61,627 nt of DNA from positions 1 to 61,627 of IMG/VR virus record IMGVR_UViG_3300037963_004084. One strand, given 5' to 3'. The position numbers and the translations under genes are program-made. The notes beneath the pieces are model-generated. The model had not been told where the DNA came from and did no database searches. It saw only the letters and a list, made by a program, of their open reading frames with translations. This document shows, piece by piece, positions 1-9,798 of the stretch (its first letter is position 1; each line of letters opens with the position of its first letter). This DNA comes from a virus.

Positions 1-98
1 TTTTCAGCGGGGGTAGATTTGGGGTCCGTAACTTTCTTGAAAAGATCTGACTGTCTCTCAAAAGAATTCAATAACGGCTCGATGTCGCCCAGAGGAGT
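1..98. repeat. Left copy of the 98-bp terminal direct repeat
   Basis: Bases 1-98 are identical to 61529-61626; the next base differs (a at 99, g at 61627). The repeat lies inside the giant minus-strand gene and both copies are in the same frame, so joining them gives one continuous reading frame. This is what a circular assembly with k-mer overlap looks like. A short physical terminal repeat is less likely because it would cut the giant gene in two. Confidence 0.9.
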
Positions 99-3000
99 AA
101 TTTGGTTGGCGTCTAGACCCCGCTGCTCAGGAATAAAGCCCGCGTCCTCTGGCTTATTGCTATCAAGAGCTTTCAATGCTCCGACAATACGTTGAACTAC
201 CTGTTGGTAGTTTGAGTTCCGCTCCCCACGGAGAGAGGGGCCTAATCTAGCTACAATCTTTGTGAGTTGTCTACTAAGCGCCGTGACGTATGGAGAACTT
301 AGACCGTCAAGGGCATCAGCAAAAACCGATTCAGTTGTAGCCCCCTTCACCACCCGCTGCACATCCATGCGGACCATCTCAGACAATGCGATTGCCATTT
401 CTTTTGGGGACCCCTCTCTAAGAGCCTGTAATTTGGGTTCGGCGTCCGCCTCCGCTTTCTCCCGCGTCTCTGGACGGAGGTAATTAAATCTATCACTTAC
501 CTGTAAGTAGTCTTTGTATGCCTCTACAAGAGCATCAATACCCACCTCTTCAAGTATCGCCTCTCTTTCAGCGTCTGTAACTACTAGTTCGTCTACTACG
601 TGGACAGTCTCTTCTAGTGTCATCAGCTCAAGCTCATTTCTAACTCGCCTCGATGCGAGTCGGAACATCTCTAGAGCTTGGGCTCCACCCTCTTCACTAG
701 CAAGATGGGCAGGGTCGACCGAGCCTACGCTAGACAGATATTGAATGTCACCTAGCAGGTCGGCCTGCGACTGCAAAGCATCGGTGTTAAAGTTAACCTG
801 TGTGATCGTTTTCTGTACCCCACCTTCTTCTATGGTAATCACCTCTTTAAAGGCGGGCGCAAACGCTTTGAAACCCAGACCCCGACTCCTTAAATCCTCT
901 GCATTAGTAAACACTACTCGCACCCCCGTAGGAACTTGCCTACTTACTTCATCTCTGAGGAGCTGCGAAAACAGAACTTGCTCTGCAAGGCTAGCCTCTT
1001 CGTCGCCAGATCGTCCTTCTTCTCTAGCTTTGACAAAATCATCAAGATACGATTTGAACAAATCAATCTCGGGTCCGTCAACGAGTCCCTGAGATAGTCG
1101 TTTATCTAGGTCCGCGCTCAGACCTCTCTTCAACCCAACAAGGTCAACCTGTTGTTGGACCCCCGCAATAATCCTAGCTCGGGTATCCTCGTAAGATTGA
1201 GTAAGATCTCGGGAGCCCCTCAGCTTCGCAAAGTTATAAATAGTATCAACTACTTCGGCTTGCTGTTTCTCAACACCCGTCCGTACACCGAACATGGTCT
1301 TGATCGCATCAATAATTCTACGGAACAGACTCCTGTCACCAACAGCTATCTTGCGGGTAGCCTCTTGGAAATCAGAAGAACTGAGCCAGCTAGTAAAGAA
1401 TTCTTCAAACCCACGGGCGGCAGGGAGAATAACATCCGACCCTGCCGTACCCTCCATCGCTGCTTGGGACGCATCGAGCGTCGTCTCATCAGCCCCTGCA
1501 TAGAATGGAAGATCTCCACTAGCGGCAATAACGCCCGAAGGGCCCACCAGTCTAGCTGTCTGTCTTCCTGTCTCGAATACATAATCGAGATTGCGGTTCG
1601 CTATACCTCTCTTCTTAGAGTTTTCCCACTGCTTGCGAGCGCGATCATAGACCACCTGCATTTGTTTTTTGGCAGCTCTCTGACCAGACGTAAGTTCTGC
1701 GTCAGGGGCGGATATAATCCTCTGGAAAACGGCATGACCTACTTCGTGCAGAATTACAGAGATGACGCCATCCCCATATCTGCCGCTCACATTCACAGTA
1801 ACTTCCCCCGTAGGGCTGAAGCTACCGGCAAAGTGATTGCCAGCCTCAATTATAACTGGAGTTAAGTTTGTTCTTATGTAGTCCTCAAATTGAAGTAGAA
1901 GATCTGCGGCCATACGGTGGTCTGGGCCAGCATTCTTGAGGACATTGATGAGGGATTCTACGTCTCTGTTTTCTAAACCAAGATCGGCGATCTCTTGGAT
2001 GTTCATCTCCTTAATTCTTTCTTGGAACTTCTTATCCAAGAAACTAGGAGCGTAGTCTGCCTCCGACCGTGACCTGTAACCGTTGACCACCTTAACAACA
2101 TCCGTCGCGTCCAATTCTATGCCCGCGCCTTGGACGATTGCGGTTGCCGCTGTCCCACCCGCGAGTCCTCCTCCCATCGCGTTGATCGAATATAAATACA
2201 AGATCGCAGCCCCCGCTCCCTTAGAAGCGCCCAACCGCGTTGAGCCGCCCATCATTGCGGAGCCCAGCGCCGTCACTGTAGACTGCATAGATTCGTTCAC
2301 AGAATCCGGTACAGTGTCGGACCACCCCTTGGGTAGCGCGCGCATAGCCTGTTCAAATCTATCTATCACCTCTAACACAGGCGTATCATTCTCGATACCG
2401 AGATTTATGATGCCCGCCCCTTCCAGAGCTTCGATGTAACTCCTGATTACCCGTGCGTCAGTAGCTAGGAAGTAATCTCCCGCCTTAGCCTGAATTTCCT
2501 TGATAAGTGGATCGACCTCTACTTCTCCAACACCCGCCAGTGTGCTAGTGTCTGGTGCGTCTTCTTTGGGGGCTTCATCTGGGGAACCCGTGTCTGATGG
2601 AGAGGCGAGCTCAGCAGGTTGGACAACCGACCCCGATTCAGCTCGGGCTTTATCAGATATCTGTTTAGTAGATGCTTTATCCAACCTATTATCGATATCC
2701 CCCTTGGCGGCATTATAATTAGGAGTGGGTTTCTCAGAGTTTGCACGGCTTCCTTCCGACGCCGCCCCCTCATGTCTTGTAAGATTTGAAATATGTTCCG
2801 CAACCGCATCAAAAATGCTCTGGCCTTCTCCAGTTGGGATACCCCTCCCCAAGAATTTGCTCAGCACAAACCCAAACAATTCGTTTGCGGTTTCAAAATC
2901 AGCTTCTGTTTTACCCGTCAGCTTAGTCAGATCAGAAAAGTCTTTCTCACCCCTATTGAAGAGAGCCATAATCGCCTCTTCGTTAGTCTGTCCTTCAGAC

Positions 3001-6000
3001 TTGTTCGTCACTGCTTGAAGTATGGCGACCTCTACGGCGAAGCGGGCTCCCTTCGCGTTCAAATCCAAAGTGAACGTATACCTCGCATCTTCTTCACTGT
3101 TAGAGAGGAGTTTCAAGTTCTTTATGCTCCTCGTACTCAGTGGGAGCGGCTGGTCGTATATGTAGACGCCTTTGTCATTGATGCTCCCACTTAGCAGCCC
3201 CTCAACATACGACAGAATTCTTTGAATTGTCTGAGCAATAGTTAGAGACTCTTCCACTCGACCAGACCCTCGGGTGGGGTCTTCCTTGTTTAGAGAAACA
3301 TCTATTCGCGCACTGGTGTTAATAAACTGCAACAGAGTATTGGTTTTTTGTGCCTCTGTAGTGGCCAATTCATCTGCGCTGCTGGTTTTCTTGTGGGTGT
3401 AGTTGCCGCTAGCCCTCACCTCGGAACCACTCCCGTCTCCTACAGGGTAGTACACAGACCTCACCTCCCCCACATCGGCTGCACTCTCCCGCCCATGTGT
3501 ATCCGCTCGGAGAGTCTGGTTGACTTTCTCTCTCGGAAAATCTTTAGGGATGGGGATCGAGTGGACGTTCACTACCTGATCGAGAGCCACCTTCATGGCT
3601 CTGGGATCGTTGTTAAACAGAATCACAATCTCGTTAGTACCACCGTTGCCTTTGCCATCATCGAAGATGCCTCCGGGGGTATCTCTAATCGTGTATATGT
3701 CTGTCTTGCTGAACTGTTGTCTGGTCTTCTGTAAGGTCGCCCATTGTTCGTCGGGAACCTTTGTTCCCATGATAGACTCTAAACTCGCCCTTACTTCCTT
3801 CTCCGTTGTCAGCGGAGAGCCGCTCTCATCAAACTGAACGAGAGGATACCTCGCGTATACGCCTTCAAACTCTCGGTCAGCCGCAGCTTTCTGATCGGTA
3901 GGGTTTACTTTGATGCTTGAGGGGAAACCAAACACGGCGGTCCCCATCCTCCTCAGCGCATTTTTAGCGCCTCCCCTACGAAGGGCACCCGCTTCTACGT
4001 CTTCTTCTACAATAGCGTCGAGTTCGTCCTTGGCCTTCTGTTTAGGGTCGATTTCCAAAAGGACACCTTTGTCCTGTTTCACGGGTCCCTTACCCGCATC
4101 CCTATCAGGCTTCTTCTCACCCTTGGTGGTGACTTTTTCTACATTGGTGGGGTTGCCCTCTTCATCTGTATCAAAGAGATAGATTGGAACTGTATCCACC
4201 AAGTCTCCCAAGTCGTCGCGGAGCTTTTGCTCAGTTGAGCGGTATTTCCTCTCAGTTCCTGTCCTAGGGTCGAGCCCTTCTAATTCTAGAGCCCTGTCGT
4301 AAAACCGATCAGCATCCCTATCTAGTATCTTGGACTCCCTCTCTAGTTCCTCTATCTTCTTTTGCTTGGCTGCAATATGCGGAAGGTCGCGCGCGTACCT
4401 AGCAAGGTATGCGATTGTCTCAGCATCTGAGCCAACCGGAACATTTAGCCTAGTATTTATAGTCAGCGGCCCCCGTCCCGAGCGTGCCAAAGTTCCCGAG
4501 ATGATCTTAAAAGCATCTCGGCCCTCAGACACATTCCCTCGGGGAGCGAATATAATAACAGCTTTTCCCTCGGGGGTTACTAGCTGCCATGTTCCGCCTT
4601 CGTTTTTCTTTACCGCTTCTTTGGAACTCGTTTCTATTTCATCTATTAGTGCCTTAATCTCATCTCTGAGCTCCCCGCTCTGCTCCATTTTTTCTGTAGC
4701 GAGTTTAGCGAGTTTACCTGACTCAGCCTCATCTACGGAAATCTTTTCATCAGCCTCGTAGATATCACGCTCGGCAAGGATCTCAACAAGCTCAGGCTGG
4801 GCCTCTTGTTTTAGTACTCCATCGTTGAAATTATATCCTTTGGTTTCTACAAACTCCCCCAACGCCGGATCAAAAACCAAGACAATGTTATTGAGAGATT
4901 GGTTCGGCTTGGTGCTATCGAGGGTTACGTTGGTTCCGGGCGCAAGGCCCGTAAGCATACTGGGTATATCTGCGGGATCGCGTACACTGTGCAGAACGTG
5001 GGGGGAATTAAAGGCTTTAGCCGTGGTTCCTGATTCCTGACCCGTGGTTCCTGATTCAGGGGCTGGAGGTGTGGGTGCGGGCAAATCCGCTTCGTCCTTC
5101 CCCGCTATATCCCAATCTCGACGATCAACCGAGGTGATCTCCTCTCCTTTGGCGAGCTTAGCTTGAATCTCCTGAACCCGCTTGGCGAAGTATGCGTCAG
5201 ACTTGGCCTGCACCTCGGGAGTGACTCCTGAAGTATCGACCTGCGGCTCCCCGGCTATCTCACGCATATAGTTCTCGATAGTAACTAGGTCTCGCTCGTT
5301 CTCGAATCGCTCACCCCTATCAAAACCTTCAGGAGGATCTTGGAGCTCTGCTCGTAGGCGTTGATGCCTATCACGGAGTTCTTCCAATCTTTCCTGAGGT
5401 CTCGGGTCACCCGCCTCCGCCGCTTCATCTGCCTTTGCTTCAGCACGGGCCTCCAAATCCCGTCGCTCTTTTGGGCTAAGGGGTGTCGGATCAACCGATT
5501 CTTCCTCGGTCTCTGGCTTTGAGACAATACTGTCAATAGCCGTTTCAGAAATGTCGCCCGAGCGTTTGCTCTTGGAGAACATAGCTAGATAGACAGCTCC
5601 TCGTCTATCGTCCTCTTTCCGTTTAAGAATTTCTATGTCCCCCTCACTCTTATAAATATCAGATCGTACAATCGTACCTTTCGGATACTTTTCTGTATCC
5701 CCGTCCACATCCTCGTCCACATCCCCGTCTACCACTGGGTCTGGCTCCAGCTCTTTCCTACGAGTATTAAGCGCCAGAAGATCTTCGAGGGTATCTTTTA
5801 ATCTCCCCAAAAGCTCCAGCTCTGCTGCACGGGTTCCTTTATCAGAGAGATCCCTTCGACGGGCCTTATAGGCAATCCTCTTGTCCAGTGCATCTATCAA
5901 ACCCTGTGTGGGTGTGTCCGTGAAATAATCCTGCCCCACTCCCCCACGGTATGCTCTCGGAGGGCCAGCTTCTGCGCGTTCCTTAAGAGCATCTAGCCCA

Positions 6001-9000
6001 TTTTTGATGCTGCTGATTGTTTGTTTCAGGACGGGCTCATCCCTTTCGATACGGGCCAAGTCCTCTGCCTCTTGTGGGTCTCGCCGAACCTGAGACATCA
6101 ACTCTTCTACCTCTGCTGTGGCATCCTCTTTTGTCATGCCCCTCCCCACAACGAGCGCGTTGATAAGCTCGCTTTTAGCGTCGGGTGTAACAGCAGTCCC
6201 GCCTGTACCCGAAGACTCTTGCGCGGAAGACGACTCTGCTTGAGCTCTGTTAGCCGCCGCGACCGCCTCACTCTGCTGTTCTGCTGTGGAGTTTTCCACA
6301 TTAGCGTCCGCATCACCCTCGGTGATCCCAGTCTGTAGCTGGTGAATAATGTAAGCTACAAGATCCTTCTGTTCTTGAGTAAGGTCTTTATCAGCCGCGA
6401 ATTCTTCAATCTGAGAAATGATCGCCTGCCTTTCAACCAACGAAAAATCATTGGGATTCAAAATGACCGGCAGCATCTCAGCCGACAAAACCTCCAGACC
6501 GATTGATTGTAGAAAGCCTAGGATTCTTTCTTCCTCCGCTAGTGCAGCTTCTTGTGTTAGCTGCGCCTCTGATTCGGCAATTTCAGGTGAAGAACGCTGT
6601 AGAGATGTCCCAAGTTGATCCGCTATTTGCTTTTCAATAGCTTCTCTTTCTTTCTTCGATTTCGCGGCGGCGAGCTTTTCTTGAAGCGGCTTTACTCTCT
6701 CTGCTGCGGCCCTCTCCCGCTGATCTTCGAGCTGTTGCTGGGCTTCGTCTGCGGCTGCTTGCGTGTCCGTGTCCGTGTCCGTAGGGGTGGATGCGTCTGC
6801 GGCTGCGGCTGCGGCTGCGGTTGTGGCTGTGGCTGTGGCTGAGGCTGTGTCTACCTCCGGTTGGGCAGACGCTTCGTCCATCGCAGCGAGAATCTCCTCA
6901 ACTGTGTTGGCAGTTTCTGTGCTTCCGGTAGCCTGTAGCTTAGCGACAGTTTGCTCCCTGATATCGCTGGCTATTTCACGACGGACTCTCGCCTCGGCCC
7001 CCTCTCCCATCGTCCCCCTGTTTGCACGGGACTCAAGAGTTCCTCTGACACCACCACCAAGAGCCCCCAGACCCGCCCCATATGCAGCACCAATGAGCCC
7101 TTCTTTTGCGCGGTCTAAAAATGGGCGATCCCAGTCATCTGCGGAAGTTCCTCTGGCCCCCCATGAGCGGGCGTACGTGTTGAGTAAAGCGTCCGACCCT
7201 TCCTGAAGGGATTCCGCAAGTACTCCGCTGCCCGTTCTCTTTAGAAAGGTATGGCTCATTTTAGCTAAACCCTTCTCTAAGACTTTACTAGTTATGTCTT
7301 TCGTAGCTTCCCCTAAAGAAGCATAGGGTTTCTGCCTTAGTTTCTCTAGTATGGCTTTAAGTCCGCGAGTAGTCCCTCCTCTAGCGGCCCACGTTTCTAA
7401 GCCACCCAATCCCAGTCTCTTCAAAGGTCCCACGCTACCAAGACTGTGGAGACCAAGTACGGTAGCTACCGTAAAAAACCCACCCAAGAAAGCCGCTCCC
7501 GTCGCCCTGTCCTCGATCTCTTCGGCGCTGAGAGGCTTGCCATCAGCGTCGGTAGCCCCCTTCAAAAGCATGTGCATGTCTCCATACGTGTGCCCCGCAG
7601 AGCGCAAAAAAGCGGGAGCCGCCATCGCGGGGAACATCACTCTTTTGGAGCGCATTCCTTTTGCCGCAGCTTCAAAAAGTTTTACCGCCGAGGTTGCCTC
7701 AGCGGTCTTTGCCACCCCCTCGCGTACGAGAGGCAGGGGTTTAACTTTGATAAGCTTCTTCTCTATTGCCTTCTTTACTGTGGCCTCCACAGATTCTTCA
7801 CCGGCTTCTTTCAGGAGTGTCCTCATTCCCCCGCCCACCAGACCAGCAGCATAAGCCTTAGCGGTGCTCCGAACACCGTACTTAGTCCCAGCCGCACTCA
7901 GGTACATAGCGCCCCCCGCGCCCCCCGTTGTCACTGTTAACCCTGTGGTGGCCGTAAGGTCTACAGCTAGCGGGGCGATAAACATCACCCCATCATCCAC
8001 GTATGACGCTTGTTGCCCAAAGATAGAGCTAAGAGCTTTATTCGCCTCACGTTCCGCCGCCCCCTGTTTAAGAATATCCCCACCTAACTTCTCCAAGAAA
8101 ACAGGGTCATCCCCAGAAGTGACTAGGTTTTGAGCCTTACCCGCAATGAGGGAAAGCGCCCCCACCAGATCTCCAGAAGCCTGTAAAATAGATCTGCCAA
8201 CTCGATTATAGAAATTTTTTCCGCTCTCTGTGTCCAGCCATTCTCCTAAAATCTCCCCCCGCGATTTGCTGGATTTAAATTTAGGATCGTATAGATCGGT
8301 CGTTTTAATGTGGTTGAGCCACGAATTTCTTAGATCTGCGGTCCCGTCGAAAATACTATCGACAATCGTTTCATATGAGTCGTCGAGTTTCTTCTTCCTA
8401 AGAGCGCGGAGACGCTCCTCTAGCGTCCTACCCTCCGAGTCTTTGGTTTCTCCCTGTAAGTTTATGAAAACCTTATCTCCATCTTCGTCTACATCTGGGA
8501 AGTAAAGGTCTTTTCGCTTCGAGAGATTATTAAAATCTTCGCTTGCCAGTAGCAACGAGGGATGAATATAAGACTGCTTAGTTACTGGGTCTTGATATAC
8601 ATTTTGCTCAACTCTCTCTAGAGATTGCTTTGCTCTGGTCTTTTTGCCAGTGAAGATAAAACTCTTTTTCTCATGGTATGTTACAGCCCCCGTTTGGACT
8701 GCGACATTCATAGCTACCGATCTAAGAGCGTGAAGTATCTCTTTATCACTTAGGTGCCCTCGTAGTGGGTAAAGTGTTCTAAAGTCTTTTAACGCTTCCC
8801 TGTAGTCTTGTGTGACTACCCTGTTGTACTTGCCAACACCAGCCTTGGTCACGCCGGTAGGAACACCATCCACTTCAATAAACTCATGTACCTCACCCCC
8901 CTGCGGTTTAACGTGAGAAGCCCCTACTTGTTTTATAAGGGCACGTAAACTATCATACAGGTAGCTGTCGGTGGGGACCGACCTGATTAACCTCTCTGCT

Positions 9001-9764
9001 TCGTCTGTATTTCGTGTCGCAGTAGAGCCCTTTGCAGGATTCTTCAGACTATCAATAACTTGCCCTTTAAGCCTTGGGTCTATTGCCCCCGCCTGAATAG
9101 ACTTTGTAACCTCCGCGTCTATATTTTCTTGAGGGATGTCCTTACTAACTATCTGCCCATTTATAATCGCTACACCAAGTCGCCCATCAGACAGCTTGGT
9201 TCTCAACCGGTCTTCTTCTGTGCCCTCTACAAGAAGTTTCAAGGGATCTTCAAACCCCTGTAAGTAGCTCAACTCCTCGTCAGTAAGAGATTCTCTTTCG
9301 CCCTCCATGTTAGGCTCAAGAATATCCGCCCCGACTTGTTTTTCTCTGAGTCGGGCGAACCTAACGGGATTAAAGCCTGACTCTTCGAGGCCATAAAAAA
9401 TATCCCCCACACTAGACCCGTCTTCATTTGTTGACGAGTAGTCTCGTCTCAAACGGAAATAGTTTTCCAGTACCTCGGACTCTTGCTCAGCATAAGGGAC
9501 CTCGGAAACTCTATCGAGAGCTTCGTTGAGTTCTTCTAGGGAGCTAAAGCCCTCAACTAGAAACCTGTCGGCTACTTCGGTCGCCCCCTTTTTTTGCAGG
9601 GGACTTTCGATCTTACTGATAAAACCTTCTATATAATTTCTGAAGGAATTACGCAGAGCAAAATCGTCTTCGGGGTCTATAGGTCTGTTCCTGTGATCAA
9701 CAGGATTAGTCTTCTTCCACTCACTAAATGAGAGTGCGTCTTTAAGCTCATTCAACGATGACAT
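1..9764 (-). CDS. Giant polyvalent virion-associated protein, N-terminal 3,254 codons (continues across the circle junction)
   Basis: Reading the minus strand from ATG 9764-9762 (MSSLNELKDALSF) I met no stop down to base 1. The frame continues at 61528 and ends at 57811, giving 4,493 residues. N-terminal half: charged helical sequence. Hydrophobic glycine/alanine-rich segments fall at about residues 590-680 (nt 8000-7720), 755-790 and 885-905. An Ala/Thr/Asp low-complexity linker at about residues 974-1002 is encoded by gctgcg/tgtccg triplet repeats (nt 6760-6843). A second Gly/Ala hydrophobic stretch is at about 2490-2560. A zincin motif HEVGH at residues 2673-2677 (nt 1734-1748) is followed about 80 residues later by GFEEFF, whose Glu may be the third zinc ligand. 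Large polyvalent proteins of phages are thought to be packaged and injected with the DNA; that role here is inference. It follows TerL and two helical proteins in one minus-strand transcription unit. Confidence 0.88.
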   Translation of the reverse strand, partial: MSSLNELKDALSFSEWKKTNPVDHRNRPIDPEDDFALRNSFRNYIEGFISKIESPLQKKGATEVADRFLVEGFSSLEELNEALDRVSEVPYAEQESEVLENYFRLRRDYSSTNEDGSSVGDIFYGLEESGFNPVRFARLREKQVGADILEPNMEGERESLTDEELSYLQGFEDPLKLLVEGTEEDRLRTKLSDGRLGVAIINGQIVSKDIPQENIDAEVTKSIQAGAIDPRLKGQVIDSLKNPAKGSTATRNTDEAERLIRSVPTDSYLYDSLRALIKQVGASHVKPQGGEVHEFIEVDGVPTGVTKAGVGKYNRVVTQDYREALKDFRTLYPLRGHLSDKEILHALRSVAMNVAVQTGAVTYHEKKSFIFTGKKTRAKQSLERVEQNVYQDPVTKQSYIHPSLLLASEDFNNLSKRKDLYFPDVDEDGDKVFINLQGETKDSEGRTLEERLRALRKKKLDDSYETIVDSIFDGTADLRNSWLNHIKTTDLYDPKFKSSKSRGEILGEWLDTESGKNFYNRVGRSILQASGDLVGALSLIAGKAQNLVTSGDDPVFLEKLGGDILKQGAAEREANKALSSIFGQQASYVDDGVMFIAPLAVDLTATTGLTVTTGGAGGAMYLSAAGTKYGVRSTAKAYAAGLVGGGMRTLLKEAGEESVEATVKKAIEKKLIKVKPLPLVREGVAKTAEATSAVKLFEAAAKGMRSKRVMFPAMAAPAFLRSAGHTYGDMHMLLKGATDADGKPLSAEEIEDRATGAAFLGGFFTVATVLGLHSLGSVGPLKRLGLGGLETWAARGGTTRGLKAILEKLRQKPYASLGEATKDITSKVLEKGLAKMSHTFLKRTGSGVLAESLQEGSDALLNTYARSWGARGTSADDWDRPFLDRAKEGLIGAAYGAGLGALGGGVRGTLESRANRGTMGEGAEARVRREIASDIREQTVAKLQATGSTETANTVEEILAAMDEASAQPEVDTASATATATTAAAAAAADASTPTDTDTDTQAAADEAQQQLEDQRERAAAERVKPLQEKLAAAKSKKEREAIEKQIADQLGTSLQRSSPEIAESEAQLTQEAALAEEERILGFLQSIGLEVLSAEMLPVILNPNDFSLVERQAIISQIEEFAADKDLTQEQKDLVAYIIHQLQTGITEGDADANVENSTAEQQSEAVAAANRAQAESSSAQESSGTGGTAVTPDAKSELINALVVGRGMTKEDATAEVEELMSQVRRDPQEAEDLARIERDEPVLKQTISSIKNGLDALKERAEAGPPRAYRGGVGQDYFTDTPTQGLIDALDKRIAYKARRRDLSDKGTRAAELELLGRLKDTLEDLLALNTRRKELEPDPVVDGDVDEDVDGDTEKYPKGTIVRSDIYKSEGDIEILKRKEDDRRGAVYLAMFSKSKRSGDISETAIDSIVSKPETEEESVDPTPLSPKERRDLEARAEAKADEAAEAGDPRPQERLEELRDRHQRLRAELQDPPEGFDRGERFENERDLVTIENYMREIAGEPQVDTSGVTPEVQAKSDAYFAKRVQEIQAKLAKGEEITSVDRRDWDIAGKDEADLPAPTPPAPESGTTGQESGTTAKAFNSPHVLHSVRDPADIPSMLTGLAPGTNVTLDSTKPNQSLNNIVLVFDPALGEFVETKGYNFNDGVLKQEAQPELVEILAERDIYEADEKISVDEAESGKLAKLATEKMEQSGELRDEIKALIDEIETSSKEAVKKNEGGTWQLVTPEGKAVIIFAPRGNVSEGRDAFKIISGTLARSGRGPLTINTRLNVPVGSDAETIAYLARYARDLPHIAAKQKKIEELERESKILDRDADRFYDRALELEGLDPRTGTERKYRSTEQKLRDDLGDLVDTVPIYLFDTDEEGNPTNVEKVTTKGEKKPDRDAGKGPVKQDKGVLLEIDPKQKAKDELDAIVEEDVEAGALRRGGAKNALRRMGTAVFGFPSSIKVNPTDQKAAADREFEGVYARYPLVQFDESGSPLTTEKEVRASLESIMGTKVPDEQWATLQKTRQQFSKTDIYTIRDTPGGIFDDGKGNGGTNEIVILFNNDPRAMKVALDQVVNVHSIPIPKDFPREKVNQTLRADTHGRESAADVGEVRSVYYPVGDGSGSEVRASGNYTHKKTSSADELATTEAQKTNTLLQFINTSARIDVSLNKEDPTRGSGRVEESLTIAQTIQRILSYVEGLLSGSINDKGVYIYDQPLPLSTRSIKNLKLLSNSEEDARYTFTLDLNAKGARFAVEVAILQAVTNKSEGQTNEEAIMALFNRGEKDFSDLTKLTGKTEADFETANELFGFVLSKFLGRGIPTGEGQSIFDAVAEHISNLTRHEGAASEGSRANSEKPTPNYNAAKGDIDNRLDKASTKQISDKARAESGSVVQPAELASPSDTGSPDEAPKEDAPDTSTLAGVGEVEVDPLIKEIQAKAGDYFLATDARVIRSYIEALEGAGIINLGIENDTPVLEVIDRFEQAMRALPKGWSDTVPDSVNESMQSTVTALGSAMMGGSTRLGASKGAGAAILYLYSINAMGGGLAGGTAATAIVQGAGIELDATDVVKVVNGYRSRSEADYAPSFLDKKFQERIKEMNIQEIADLGLENRDVESLINVLKNAGPDHRMAADLLLQFEDYIRTNLTPVIIEAGNHFAGSFSPTGEVTVNVSGRYGDGVISVILHEVGHAVFQRIISAPDAELTSGQRAAKKQMQVVYDRARKQWENSKKRGIANRNLDYVFETGRQTARLVGPSGVIAASGDLPFYAGADETTLDASQAAMEGTAGSDVILPAARGFEEFFTSWLSSSDFQEATRKIAVGDRSLFRRIIDAIKTMFGVRTGVEKQQAEVVDTIYNFAKLRGSRDLTQSYEDTRARIIAGVQQQVDLVGLKRGLSADLDKRLSQGLVDGPEIDLFKSYLDDFVKAREEGRSGDEEASLAEQVLFSQLLRDEVSRQVPTGVRVVFTNAEDLRSRGLGFKAFAPAFKEVITIEEGGVQKTITQVNFNTDALQSQADLLGDIQYLSSVGSVDPAHLASEEGGAQALEMFRLASRRVRNELELMTLEETVHVVDELVVTDAEREAILEEVGIDALVEAYKDYLQVSDRFNYLRPETREKAEADAEPKLQALREGSPKEMAIALSEMVRMDVQRVVKGATTESVFADALDGLSSPYVTALSRQLTKIVARLGPSLRGERNSNYQQVVQRIVGALKALDSNKPEDAGFIPEQRGLDANQITPLGDIEPLLNSFERQSDLFKKVTDPKSTPAE

Positions 9765-9798
9765 GCTTAATGTATGTGTATGTTATTATTCTCCTACG

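Noticed and set aside
1-9764. Many plus-strand open frames of 60-240 codons
   Set aside because: They are antisense shadows of the continuous minus-strand giant gene, Ser/Pro-rich in composition, and none has a plausible family or start.
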